Part shown: piece after piece, positions 19,018 through 27,493 of the stretch
Position numbering within the stretch: the stretch's first letter is position 1
How the letters are laid out: the number at the start of each line of letters is the position of its first letter
Source: Stramenopiles sp. TOSAG23-3
Lineage: Eukaryota; Sar
Reading direction: 5' to 3'
DNA length: 31,007 bases
NCBI GenBank assembly: GCA_900128585.1
Contig: LT642211.1
Span: forward strand, 1-31,007
Program-made: the position numbers and the translations under genes
Notes under the pieces: model-generated
What the model saw: the letters and a program-made list of their open reading frames with translations, nothing else
The model's database searches: none
What the model was told of the DNA's origin: nothing

Positions 19018-19483
19018 CATTCTTACTACATAATACACCCTATTCTTAGACTATCACTAATAGAAAGAAGAAAAGTATTATAATTGAGGAGTCCCTATTC
19101 ACTCTAAATTCATTAAAATTAAAAAAGGGGGGGACAATCTGTACTATTACTAAAATGTCTATATAATTAATACATAGAGTACATAAATATATGCATAAAT
19201 AGTTATACTTTCAATTAGACTACAATCCTAGGCTTATAATTATTTCGATGCTGATGATAATATAAATATGCAATGGGAATAAGAGATAGTGAAGTTTAAA
19301 TTTTAATTCCTATATAAAACTCCTTAGGCTTGCTTCTATTTAACCATAGCCTACATAGCATTAGATACTGTGTTTATATTCAATTATTTATGAGCAATTC
19401 GTTATAATACACACACTACCTGATTTATACAAATTAGAATTCTTAGTCACAATGAATGGAATGAAAATTTTACAAGAAAGAAA

Positions 19484-19575
19484 CAAAGAAACATAGAAAG
19501 GGATTAAAAGTCACTTAGGGTACTTCTTTCAAAGAAACATAGAAAGGGGTTCAAAGTCACTTAGGGTGCTTCTTT
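19484..19575 (+). repeat. 46-bp tandem duplication upstream of a secreted-protein gene
   Basis: Two adjacent 46-bp copies (19484-19529 and 19530-19575) differ at only three positions. Each contains AAGTCACTTAGGGT. They end 72 bp before the ATG at 19648, in the promoter or 5' UTR. A duplicated regulatory site is plausible. Confidence 0.9.
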
Positions 19576-19647
19576 GTTTCTAGCTTCCTTTTATTTGTAT
19601 TTAACTTGCTTTTTTTCTGTGTATATTGTTCAGAGGCAGCAAGCACT

Positions 19648-20718
19648 ATGGAAAAGTTGGCACTTTTTTTGGCGTTTGCGCTTATAGCAGCCGTTGCGGT
19701 TGCAGAAAGTCAAAAGGAAGGCGCGCTCGTAGATTCGAAACCGGGGAGCAAAAAAGCGTCCACCGTTTCCAGTGCCGAAGGAGGGTTTAAGTTCAACCGG
19801 GCCCCCAAGCACAGTTTCGAAACGATGAGGTTTCGGTCGGGAGCAGGGGCGCGCAAAGGAGGAGTCCTTGGGAAGGTAGCATGTCACTTGACCGGACTAG
19901 GCTGCGGCAGCCGCTCGCAGAAAAGGAGCATAAGGGCGATGAGGCGCAAAGTTAGCGACATGAAGTGCATCATGTGCGTATACATGATGGAGCGAATGGA
20001 CAGAGACTTGCAATCGTCCCCGCAACAAATGATGCAGGGCCCGGCGGTTGGGTACGGCTCTGCCGAGGAGACGGTAATCCCTGGGCCTGTCGGATACACT
20101 GTGGGAGACCGCCCCGACATAGGCCTGGGCAATCCGATCCCTGGACCAGGGTACGCAAGTGCAATGCTATTAGAAACAAAGGAGCGCATCGTCGGGGAAG
20201 GCGACGAGGCCGACAAGTTCACCTTTAGCAGGGTGGAGGGGGAAGATCCCATCGGCTCCATGCGCTTTGCCAGCCAAAGGACGAGCAAAGGTGGTTTTAT
20301 GAAAACCATCAAGAAAGCCGTAAAGGGAGTAAAGAATTTTCTGGGCTTTGGAAAAAAGAAGACGAGAGTCATTCGGAAGCCGAAAAAACCACGCTGTCCC
20401 CCAGGGATGCCTTACTGCCGACAACCCTTGAACGTGCTAGGAAAAAACGCATGGGACCGAATAAAGAAGAGAGACTACAAGAACAATGAAATGAAGGAGA
20501 CCATGGAAGCCATGGCAACATCGTTGAATAATATGATTTTAGATTTCCCCCCATCGTACCAGATGTTTCCAATGAACCTGGCGAAGAAGCACGTCGGTCA
20601 GATCGCAGCGGAGTACATGCACGACTACACCAACAACGAAATATGCGTAGATATAAAATGGTGTGATACGAGCCAGGTCGGATCCAACCCATCTCCCGTC
20701 TACAACTTTCGCCTCTAA
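19648..20718 (+). CDS. Secreted Cys-paired protein with cationic helix, unknown function
   Basis: This is a 356-aa predicted secreted protein with no family I recognise. The ATG at 19648 gives a clear signal peptide (MEKLALFLAFALIAAVAVA, then ES). After removal it has four Cys pairs: 79/87, KCIMC (107/110), RCPPGMPYC (250/257) and ICVDIKWC (333/339). The opening CxxC and closing IC-x5-C look like the two ends of a saposin-type domain, here split by about 220 residues; this is a weak similarity. A Pro/Gly region near 125-170 contains two related PGP segments. Residues about 213-245 form a Lys-rich amphipathic stretch (FMKTIKKAVKGVKNFLGFGK) resembling membrane-active cationic peptides. A 46-bp tandem duplication lies just upstream. 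It ends in TAA and is convergent with the next secreted-protein gene. Confidence 0.85.
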   Translation: MEKLALFLAFALIAAVAVAESQKEGALVDSKPGSKKASTVSSAEGGFKFNRAPKHSFETMRFRSGAGARKGGVLGKVACHLTGLGCGSRSQKRSIRAMRRKVSDMKCIMCVYMMERMDRDLQSSPQQMMQGPAVGYGSAEETVIPGPVGYTVGDRPDIGLGNPIPGPGYASAMLLETKERIVGEGDEADKFTFSRVEGEDPIGSMRFASQRTSKGGFMKTIKKAVKGVKNFLGFGKKKTRVIRKPKKPRCPPGMPYCRQPLNVLGKNAWDRIKKRDYKNNEMKETMEAMATSLNNMILDFPPSYQMFPMNLAKKHVGQIAAEYMHDYTNNEICVDIKWCDTSQVGSNPSPVYNFRL

Positions 20719-21011
20719 CAAAGCGCGCCTGTTTGTTTTACCCGCTGAAATTTGGGATCACATTATAAAATCTTAAGATTCTTTTTTAATAAAATTAATT
20801 TTAGAAATTAAAAGCAAAGTAATTGGCCAACAAAAACGCCTTAAATTTGACCGGATAAAAACCTCTAGAAAAATACCATATGGTTTGTTTGTTGATCCCC
20901 CTTTTTATTCTAAAATCCTCTCAAACGCAACAAAGAGCGCGACAAAGAAAAAGAGCTCTTGACGAAAAGTTGAGTTGATGAGGACAACGTTTGATCTTTC
21001 CGAATTCAATC

Positions 21012-21680
21012 TTATCGTCCTGGAAGCTTTGCGACGCTTGGCGTGTGGGGCATGTCGGGCAAACCCAGGGCCTTTGGAATACTCTCCCCGTCTGGAATTT
21101 GAACAATTTTAGGAAACCATGGGTTTGCGACGATTGGTCTATACCTTACCCCGACATTTGGGGGCATGTAACAGTCCCCTTCCAAAAGACAGTTTGTACA
21201 ATCTTGCGTGTTGAACACGTACCCCGCCCCTGATCCCGATGGCGAGCTCTTCGAGTAGTCCAATCGGTCAAACAGGTAGGCAATCTGCATGCATTGGTGA
21301 TTGCAAATGGTCCCTAAATAAATTTGACAGTTTTTGAAGAAAGTGCGTGCGTTTGCAACTTTCTCCCCAAAATTTTCCAGCAAGACCCCACAAATTTCTT
21401 CCTCTCCCATCGACTGCATGGACTTCGTACCTCTACCAAGTATTATCTTGTTGCTGTTGAAGCAGCTGGCAGTCGGGTCAGTCGGTCTATCTAGATCTTT
21501 CCCAGCAGGAACACCAGCCATTTCTAGCCCTTGGCTGTTCATTTTCACGGGGACGTACTCACTTTGGCCTTGTACGCGAAGTAGCGTTTTCCCCCCCACA
21601 ACGCGACCATGAATGAAAGAGCACGAAAGACAGACGACAATGGCAACGAAAAGGACATTCCAACGACAGTTCAATAACAT
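21012..21680 (-). CDS. Small secreted Cys-rich protein, unknown function
   Basis: This 222-aa protein starts at the ATG at 21680 with a hydrophobic signal sequence (NVLFVAIVVCLSCSFIHG). The mature part (about residue 25 on) carries spaced cysteines: SCF, EICGVLL, KNCQIYLGTICNHQCMQ and DCTNCLLEGDC, probably disulphide-bonded outside the cell. The C-terminal 60 residues are Pro-rich with MPP, IPDG and LPDMPHTP. I recognise no domain. It shares an end-to-end spacer of about 290 bp with the preceding secreted-protein gene. Whether the pair is functionally linked is not shown by sequence. It ends in TAA. Confidence 0.8.
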   Translation of the reverse strand: MLLNCRWNVLFVAIVVCLSCSFIHGRVVGGKTLLRVQGQSEYVPVKMNSQGLEMAGVPAGKDLDRPTDPTASCFNSNKIILGRGTKSMQSMGEEEICGVLLENFGEKVANARTFFKNCQIYLGTICNHQCMQIAYLFDRLDYSKSSPSGSGAGYVFNTQDCTNCLLEGDCYMPPNVGVRYRPIVANPWFPKIVQIPDGESIPKALGLPDMPHTPSVAKLPGR

Positions 21681-22919
21681 ATTTTTTAAATAATGAAAAT
21701 AACTTTTTTCTTTTACACTTTTCCTAGCACGAGGAACATCACGATATAAATTAATTAATTCATGGTCATACGTATAGATATAAACAGTCTACATAATTTA
21801 TTGCAAATTCTTCTCATCGCATTTTTTCATTCACCAATTATAATTATAATAAAAATATGTGTTGTTGTATTTTTTATGAGAGAGGAGAGATGAGGAGATG
21901 TGTTGTGAGTTGTGATATAATAATAAAGTACAAAAGAGTTTCTTTACGGGAAGTTAGTCGGCGCTCTGTGGGTGTATTTTTGTGCCTTGAAACAAATTAC
22001 ATATAAATAGCATCACATCACTTCTCCAATCAATTTTCGGATGATCTAATAATACATTAAATAATAATAAATAAAATGTGAAAATGAAAAGGAAAAAGAA
22101 AAAGAAAAAGAAAAAAGAAGAGAAGGAAGGAGAGGATGAACTGATGAACTTGAACTGGCTCTTGTTTTTTTTTGGTCTTTTCAGCAGATCATATATTTTT
22201 TAATTTTAAGTAAATCCACTGAAGGAAATAATATACAGGATGATAAGGAAGAAAAACAGAGGCCGGGTGGTGTGTTGCTGCTATTAATTAAAAAGAGAAA
22301 AATTCTCAATCAGCAGCTCTTCTTTCTCTCTTCTGCGAAATGAATGAAAATGCTCCGCTCAAAAAAACAAACAAAATTTTAACGATCGATTGCCATCTGT
22401 CATCCACTCGGTATAATTAATTATAATAATTATTATAATTATAATAGAAAGACTAGTTGTTTTTAAAAAGGAAATATGAATGAAAGGTATTTTTATTTAC
22501 ACAAGAACGAGAGCATTGTATAATGTAACATATCAAGAAGAAGAATTAAAATTAAAAAATTATTTATTTAATAAATCATCTATCAGATTACTATTATATA
22601 CTACCGTACCGTACTAGCAATACCGATAAAAAAAAAAAAAGTCCGTCTCCCCCCGCCGCCCCCTCCTCCTATTATTATAATAAAATACTACCTCCTCCAC
22701 CGACGACCAAAACAACAAAACAAAATAAATAAAAGACAGTAGTTCTTGACCGCACTTCCTAGTCTCCGGCCGGGGAAATGGAGTCGTATGTTTTGATTCC
22801 ATAGAATGGCGAGCGAGAAAGTAAAAGCACGTCCGGTGGTGTTGCAAAAACGAACCAACAAATCCAACGTCTGATAGTTACTTGTTCTTGGTACTTTAAG
22901 GCAAATTACGGCACCACCC
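21681..22919. other. AT-rich divergent spacer
   Basis: There is no supported gene in this 1.2 kb. It holds copy B of the dispersed element (about 21945-22050), an A/G-rich tract (22080-22135), ATTATAATTATAAT-type patches, TACCGTACCGTAC near 22602 and a CCCCGCCGCCCCC block near 22650. Minus-strand frames across 22614-23095 are low-complexity or antisense to the next gene. Confidence 0.55.
21945..22050 (+). repeat. Dispersed ~100-bp element, copy B
   Basis: Second copy of the element at 13248-13350, in the same orientation. The hairpin arm that reads GCGCC in copy A is GTGCC here, which still pairs with GGCGC through G-U. It lies in the promoter-side spacer between two divergent genes, while copy A is 3' of a gene. 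Confidence 0.7.
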
Positions 22920-24437
22920 ATGTCATGCCCCCCGAGTGCGTTGACAAAAAGTGTTGCGGCTCCCGCTCGTGCCCACGATTCGTTTGCAAAGCCGGCAGTG
23001 ATGGGTGGGATAAACCGGGTCATGTGTGAGTTTTTCAGGGCGGCTGTGGACTTCAGACCAGAGCCGCGCAATGTAACGCACGAACAAGAACTCATAATTG
23101 TTGCAGAACATCATATATCAAATGCAGTCTCCGTTGGGAGCAAAGATTTATATTGTGTGATTGTGGATAAAGCGTTGCTGGCGGAGCAAGGCAACGGCAA
23201 CCTGGAGGACCCCCGAGTCTTTCGACACCCAAATTCTATCGAGCGATACGGAAATGTTGAGCAGCCCCACTTATCCACATTTTCGCGAGCCTCGGTTGTA
23301 TTGAAGAATTTGATGGCCGTACACCGTGGAAGCAAGGATAGCTGCGATTTTGACCTATACAATGTCCATGGATCAATTGATACAATACGGCTCCGTGCTT
23401 TAAATTTTGCGGTTGTGAACGGTCAGTTGACAACTAACACCCGCAACCAGTACTCGCGTTACTCTGTGTGGTATTTTGAGATACTGAAGACTGCGACCCC
23501 AGATGCGCTTGGAAGGTTCGGGTACGCCGACCAAATGTACCTGGCGATGGAAGGAATTAAAGTTGCGGCAAAGACGTGTGGGGAATCGTTTCTGGAAAAA
23601 TGCAGTGTAGAAATGGGCGCGGACCGTACATTGACGGTAAAAATACAAATCTTTTTGGTAGCACTGGACACGTTCAATGTAATTTCATCGATGCCCAATC
23701 GCTTAGAAGGACTGGATACCGAAAAGATACATAGTATTTTCCGAACTGATTTTTGCGATAAGAAAATTTTGATAGAACACACAAAGTCAGAGAAATGGTT
23801 TTCGACGGGGGGGCGCATGGGCAGCGGCATCGTGTGTAATGCCCCCAGTGGGTCGAGTGGGGCAAACTTGTGCATGGGAACGTCGTTGCCTTTTGAAGAG
23901 AACAGTAAGCTTATTAAATGCCAGCTGTATCCGCACCGCCATGATTTTAGTGGAAACCGGTTGACCTCTGGGGACCACATTTTACTCGGACTCTGCACGC
24001 GTCCGCGCATCACTCTGTGCCCGTACTGTGGTTTTGGAAGCATGGGGGAATTGGCAACACATAACATATTCGAAACAATGCTTCGGCGTGAAATTTGTAG
24101 CCAAAGCACCTTCAAAATAATTGAGACTAAAGGTACAGTTTTGCTGGAAGGGCACATGTCGACATGTCCCCATAAGGATAGCAATAGGGCCCAACCCCCG
24201 AACAGGACTAAAGGGAAATCGTTTTATTGTTTTAGCTGCCACAAACGTTTCCAGACGAAGCTTCGTTGGAAGAATCATTGTTCGAAACGGCTTTGCGTGG
24301 TTGGCATGGTTCGTGGGTTGCTGCGTGGGCCCCGGGACATCAAAAGGAAGCACGAGGAGATTGACAGACCAGGGAATGTACCCAGTGAGCTACGCGTATC
24401 GAAATGGGGGGGTAGGTTATCAGCGTCTCTGGAGTAG
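22920..24437 (+). CDS. Orphan protein with C-terminal zinc-finger motifs
   Basis: This is a 505-aa protein that I do not recognise. The ATG at 22920 is the first in frame; a second in-frame ATG lies at residue 28. It has no signal peptide or membrane segment. Residues about 30-270 look like a globular domain of mixed hydrophobic and charged sequence (QELIIVAEHHISNAV, LRALNFAVVNGQL, VKIQIFLVALDTF). The C-terminal part has metal-binding motifs: CPYCGFGSMGELATHN near residue 365 and CFSCHKRFQTKLRWKNHC near 440, the latter a C2HC finger. A basic RRKH-type region follows. This suggests nucleic-acid or protein binding in the nucleus, but nothing fixes a role. An origin from a domesticated mobile element or virus-like gene is possible and unproven. 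It ends in TAG. Confidence 0.8.
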   Translation: MSCPPSALTKSVAAPARAHDSFAKPAVMGGINRVMCEFFRAAVDFRPEPRNVTHEQELIIVAEHHISNAVSVGSKDLYCVIVDKALLAEQGNGNLEDPRVFRHPNSIERYGNVEQPHLSTFSRASVVLKNLMAVHRGSKDSCDFDLYNVHGSIDTIRLRALNFAVVNGQLTTNTRNQYSRYSVWYFEILKTATPDALGRFGYADQMYLAMEGIKVAAKTCGESFLEKCSVEMGADRTLTVKIQIFLVALDTFNVISSMPNRLEGLDTEKIHSIFRTDFCDKKILIEHTKSEKWFSTGGRMGSGIVCNAPSGSSGANLCMGTSLPFEENSKLIKCQLYPHRHDFSGNRLTSGDHILLGLCTRPRITLCPYCGFGSMGELATHNIFETMLRREICSQSTFKIIETKGTVLLEGHMSTCPHKDSNRAQPPNRTKGKSFYCFSCHKRFQTKLRWKNHCSKRLCVVGMVRGLLRGPRDIKRKHEEIDRPGNVPSELRVSKWGGRLSASLE

Positions 24438-24688
24438 CGGAGGTAGCTGGAGAATCCATTTCCACATCATTCCCGGAGTTCAAACAGTGGCTAAATTGTT
24501 TTGGTCTTATTCTTAAAATTAAAGCAAAAGGAGCAGATTCACTTTCGCGGTAATTATGACTGGTAAATTTTAATAATTACACTTATTCTTATACTTCGTA
24601 AATACTAGCAATTTTTTTCGTTTTTAGTTTTCACATACGTTCTTTAAATATATTTAAAATATGATTTAGTTCAAAAATTTTATCTTTC

Positions 24689-27493
24689 TTACGCTGCAAT
24701 CCTGTTTCGCCTAATGTTAGATCTTCTGCGGCCGCCTGAGACTGTTTTCGGCACCCCAAGGTCTACGAACGACACATCGTCCTCCTCGTCCTCCTTTTCT
24801 AATTCTGCCTCTTCCTTTTTCTCCTCGGAGTCGGCGGCCGCTGCTTGGACGGTAACACTTCTGGACCTGGAACTACTACGTGACGATGCTCTTGGCGCAA
24901 TAATATAATTGTCGTCGTCATCGTCATCATCCAAGCCAGCGGGCCCAGACGGCCCAGACTCTCCTCCAGGCCCTGGGGAAGTAGGGCGGCTCGGGGTGCC
25001 GGTAACGATATCTACATGTTTTGTTCCAGCTGGGGTGGTGGTGTCCACGTCAGGATCATCAGTTGTAACACTTCTGGACCTGGATCTACTACGTGACGAT
25101 GCTCTTGACGGAATAATATAATCGTCCTCGTCATCCTCCGAATCAGCGAGCCCAGACGGCCCAGACTCTCCTCCAGGCCCTGGGGAAGTAGGGCGGCTCG
25201 GGAAGTAGGTAACGATATCTATATGTTTTGTTCCAGCTGGGGTGGTGGTGTCCTCGTTAGGATCATTAATTGGTTCTGCAGTTGGAGCAGGGGTTGTGGG
25301 AGCAGTTGGGGGTGTAGTAGTATCGTCAGGCATGTCCGTTGTCGTGGCATGCGGGGGTTGTGTCGGCTCATCCTCCAAACAGTTTCCACCCTCATGACCA
25401 TTCCATTTATTCAACCACTTGCGAAAACAGGTAGGGACATCCCCGTGCAGCCTAGTGACGAGAAGGTACTTTCGCCATTCCTGTGTAATATCACTTTTCC
25501 GGACCCTCCAATAAATTTCTTTCTCGAGTGTGTCCTCAATTCCACTGCGATCAACGCCCTTATTCAGCTCCTCCGTAGTTTTTGGTGTCGCCCATGGCCG
25601 CTTGGTGGTGGTATTACCATCGGTAGCACCATCATCTTTCCCGTTAGGGTTAAACATCCTTTTGAGGTTCAAACCATGCTTGATTACCCCCATCGGGTTA
25701 ATTATCGGAAACGGTATAGGGCTGGGAACCAATCCAATAGTTCCTCCTTTATTGTCGCACTTGCCGGAAAAACTTGCCCACTGGGGCATTGTACCTCCTG
25801 ACTTTCTAGCGTCTCGCCTTGACGCCTTGTATTTGTGCATGCAAGGAGACTGCAAATGGTCGTAATTCTTCTCCCATCTCTCCGCGGGCCAGCATGCATT
25901 TTTTCCATCCTTGCATTCTTTATCGTACTTTGCTTGTGCCTTCTCCTTCTTCTCTTGGCGTTCTTTATCCACCCCTTTTGGCATCATACTGGCGGGTGAG
26001 GAGCCGAATTTTGGTATTTTAAACGACCCACCCTTTTTGCACATGGTTGCAGCGTCGCTTAGTTGCGACATGTCACCTTTGAATGAGTCAGTATAGCCGA
26101 CGTTGAACGATTCAAAAAATGGCTTGCTTTTATCCCGGTCCACCTTGACGACCTGGTCAATGCCACTGTTAATCATCACTTCCGCAAAGATGCCCGCCAT
26201 CGCAAATGAGTTTTCAATCATATTGGTTTTACACCCTTTATCACAGGATTGGTTGTACATTTTCTTTGCGTCCACACATACGGCATATCCCTTTTTCCCA
26301 AAATAGTAGCCAGAGGACAACAAACCCATTAACATGCCAGAGTACTTTGCAAGGATCGGCATACTCTGCATTGCTCCAGAAATCATACCGCCGGAACCGG
26401 TTTTCGCGATGGCCCCATTAGCCGCATCGATGCCTTTGTTGGCGACATTTTTCGCCGCGTCTACAGCTGCCGTGGCAGCATTTTTTCCTGCTTCGACCAT
26501 CGCTTTCCCATTCTCTCCCAAGGCATGCGCTCCTTTCGCGGCTAATGACACAGCAGCGCCCCCCGCAGCCATGAGCGCAGTATACAACAGCTGCTGAATG
26601 AATGTGGCCATCAAGGTCAACAGCATTTGTGCTAAAAACTTTGCCCCCGGACAGCCCCAAACGTAGAGACCCGCTGCCCTCGCAAACAATACTAGGGATC
26701 TCCCAAAAATTTTCATAGCGTCAAACGCCTCACTTCGGCCCTGTGGGCTGAACACCGCTTTGTGCAACCGTGTCAAGTTGCCGTAAACACCTTTGAAGCT
26801 GTGACCAATAGCTTGCATTTTAGATTTGAGGTCACTTACCGTGTCTGGGTCAGAGCACTTTGGGTCTTCAAACATTTTTCTGAGCTCAGAAGCCATCCCC
26901 GCATAATAACCATCAACAAACCCAAAAATGGCCGCACCCATTCCCCCAGTAATGGAGAGGGATTTGTCAACAGCTTCTTGATCGTTTAATGCCTTACTAC
27001 CAGGAGAGTTCAACACCAACGAGTGTGTATTCGCTTTCTCCAATAGCATAGTGATATGGTCGCGACGTTGGTTCAACTCACTCCTCGACAGTATTGCGCC
27101 AGCAGGAATCGCGTCTAAATTGTCCAAATCTTCGGCAATCGGGCTGTTCTTGTATCGGTATTGCTCGTGAAGACTTTTGTGAATTCCAATGATCTCTATG
27201 GTTCCCATGGCTTCGACTGACATGCCTTGAACCGCGCTAGCTTCTAGAAAACTATCATGCGCCGCATAGCGGCTTTCCGCTTCTACCACCTTCCCCTCCC
27301 GTTTTCTCAAACGGGCGTGTTTATTCTTGTGGTGGTGGTGGTGGCGGTGGTGGTTCGTATGCTTTGTTGATTCGCCCAACCGGTGCCGCATATGTATCGA
27401 TTCACGAATTTTCTCCGCGGCCGTGATCCCTTCATGGCTGAGAAGCAGAACCAGGTAGAACACGGCCAACTGGACGACCGACGCTTGCCTCAT
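24689..27493 (-). CDS. Large secreted protein with Gly/Ala-rich hydrophobic core and mucin-like repeats
   Basis: This is a 934-aa protein of unknown family. The ATG at 27493 opens a signal peptide (SVVQLAVFYLVLLLSHEGITA). A His/Lys cluster follows (TNHHRHHHHHKNKHARLRKR). Residues about 80-230 are mostly helical. Residues about 255-390 are Gly/Ala-rich and hydrophobic (MLLTLMATFIQQLLYTALMA, then repeated AxxAAxxAA), able to form membrane-associated or amphipathic helices. A Cys-containing section (about 390-600) has CDKGC and other Cys. From about 620 the chain is Thr/Pro-rich (TTTDMPDDTTTPPTAPTTPA). Two 71-aa units (about 738-880) follow, each with TTTPAGTKH, SRPTSPGPGGESGPSG, an Asp-rich run and SRASSRSRSRS. 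Thr/Ser/Pro content suggests O-glycosylation. An extracellular matrix or coat role is inferred. It ends in TAA. Confidence 0.85.
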   Translation of the reverse strand: MRQASVVQLAVFYLVLLLSHEGITAAEKIRESIHMRHRLGESTKHTNHHRHHHHHKNKHARLRKREGKVVEAESRYAAHDSFLEASAVQGMSVEAMGTIEIIGIHKSLHEQYRYKNSPIAEDLDNLDAIPAGAILSRSELNQRRDHITMLLEKANTHSLVLNSPGSKALNDQEAVDKSLSITGGMGAAIFGFVDGYYAGMASELRKMFEDPKCSDPDTVSDLKSKMQAIGHSFKGVYGNLTRLHKAVFSPQGRSEAFDAMKIFGRSLVLFARAAGLYVWGCPGAKFLAQMLLTLMATFIQQLLYTALMAAGGAAVSLAAKGAHALGENGKAMVEAGKNAATAAVDAAKNVANKGIDAANGAIAKTGSGGMISGAMQSMPILAKYSGMLMGLLSSGYYFGKKGYAVCVDAKKMYNQSCDKGCKTNMIENSFAMAGIFAEVMINSGIDQVVKVDRDKSKPFFESFNVGYTDSFKGDMSQLSDAATMCKKGGSFKIPKFGSSPASMMPKGVDKERQEKKEKAQAKYDKECKDGKNACWPAERWEKNYDHLQSPCMHKYKASRRDARKSGGTMPQWASFSGKCDNKGGTIGLVPSPIPFPIINPMGVIKHGLNLKRMFNPNGKDDGATDGNTTTKRPWATPKTTEELNKGVDRSGIEDTLEKEIYWRVRKSDITQEWRKYLLVTRLHGDVPTCFRKWLNKWNGHEGGNCLEDEPTQPPHATTTDMPDDTTTPPTAPTTPAPTAEPINDPNEDTTTPAGTKHIDIVTYFPSRPTSPGPGGESGPSGLADSEDDEDDYIIPSRASSRSRSRSRSVTTDDPDVDTTTPAGTKHVDIVTGTPSRPTSPGPGGESGPSGPAGLDDDDDDDNYIIAPRASSRSSSRSRSVTVQAAAADSEEKKEEAELEKEDEEDDVSFVDLGVPKTVSGGRRRSNIRRNRIAA
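24855..25280 (-). repeat. 213-bp coding tandem repeat (two copies)
   Basis: Two direct copies, 24855-25067 and 25068-25280, inside the 934-aa secreted-protein gene. Each encodes 71 aa. The central part encoding SPGPGGESGPSG is nearly identical, and the Asp-coding run differs. The length is a multiple of three, so the frame is kept. Confidence 0.9.

Larger units (their letters stand above)
18533..19647. other. Divergent spacer with TTTC array and promoter-proximal duplication
   Basis: This region sits between two divergent genes. It contains CATCAT/TATTAT patches, a TTTC microsatellite (18895-19017) and AT-rich unique DNA. Its end, next to the downstream start, holds a 46-bp tandem duplication (19484-19575). 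I see no supported gene. Confidence 0.6.

Noticed and set aside
24121-24516. 131-aa plus-strand ORF overlapping the end of the zinc-finger gene
   Set aside because: It lies in a different frame over the 3' end of the 505-aa gene and has no recognisable sequence.
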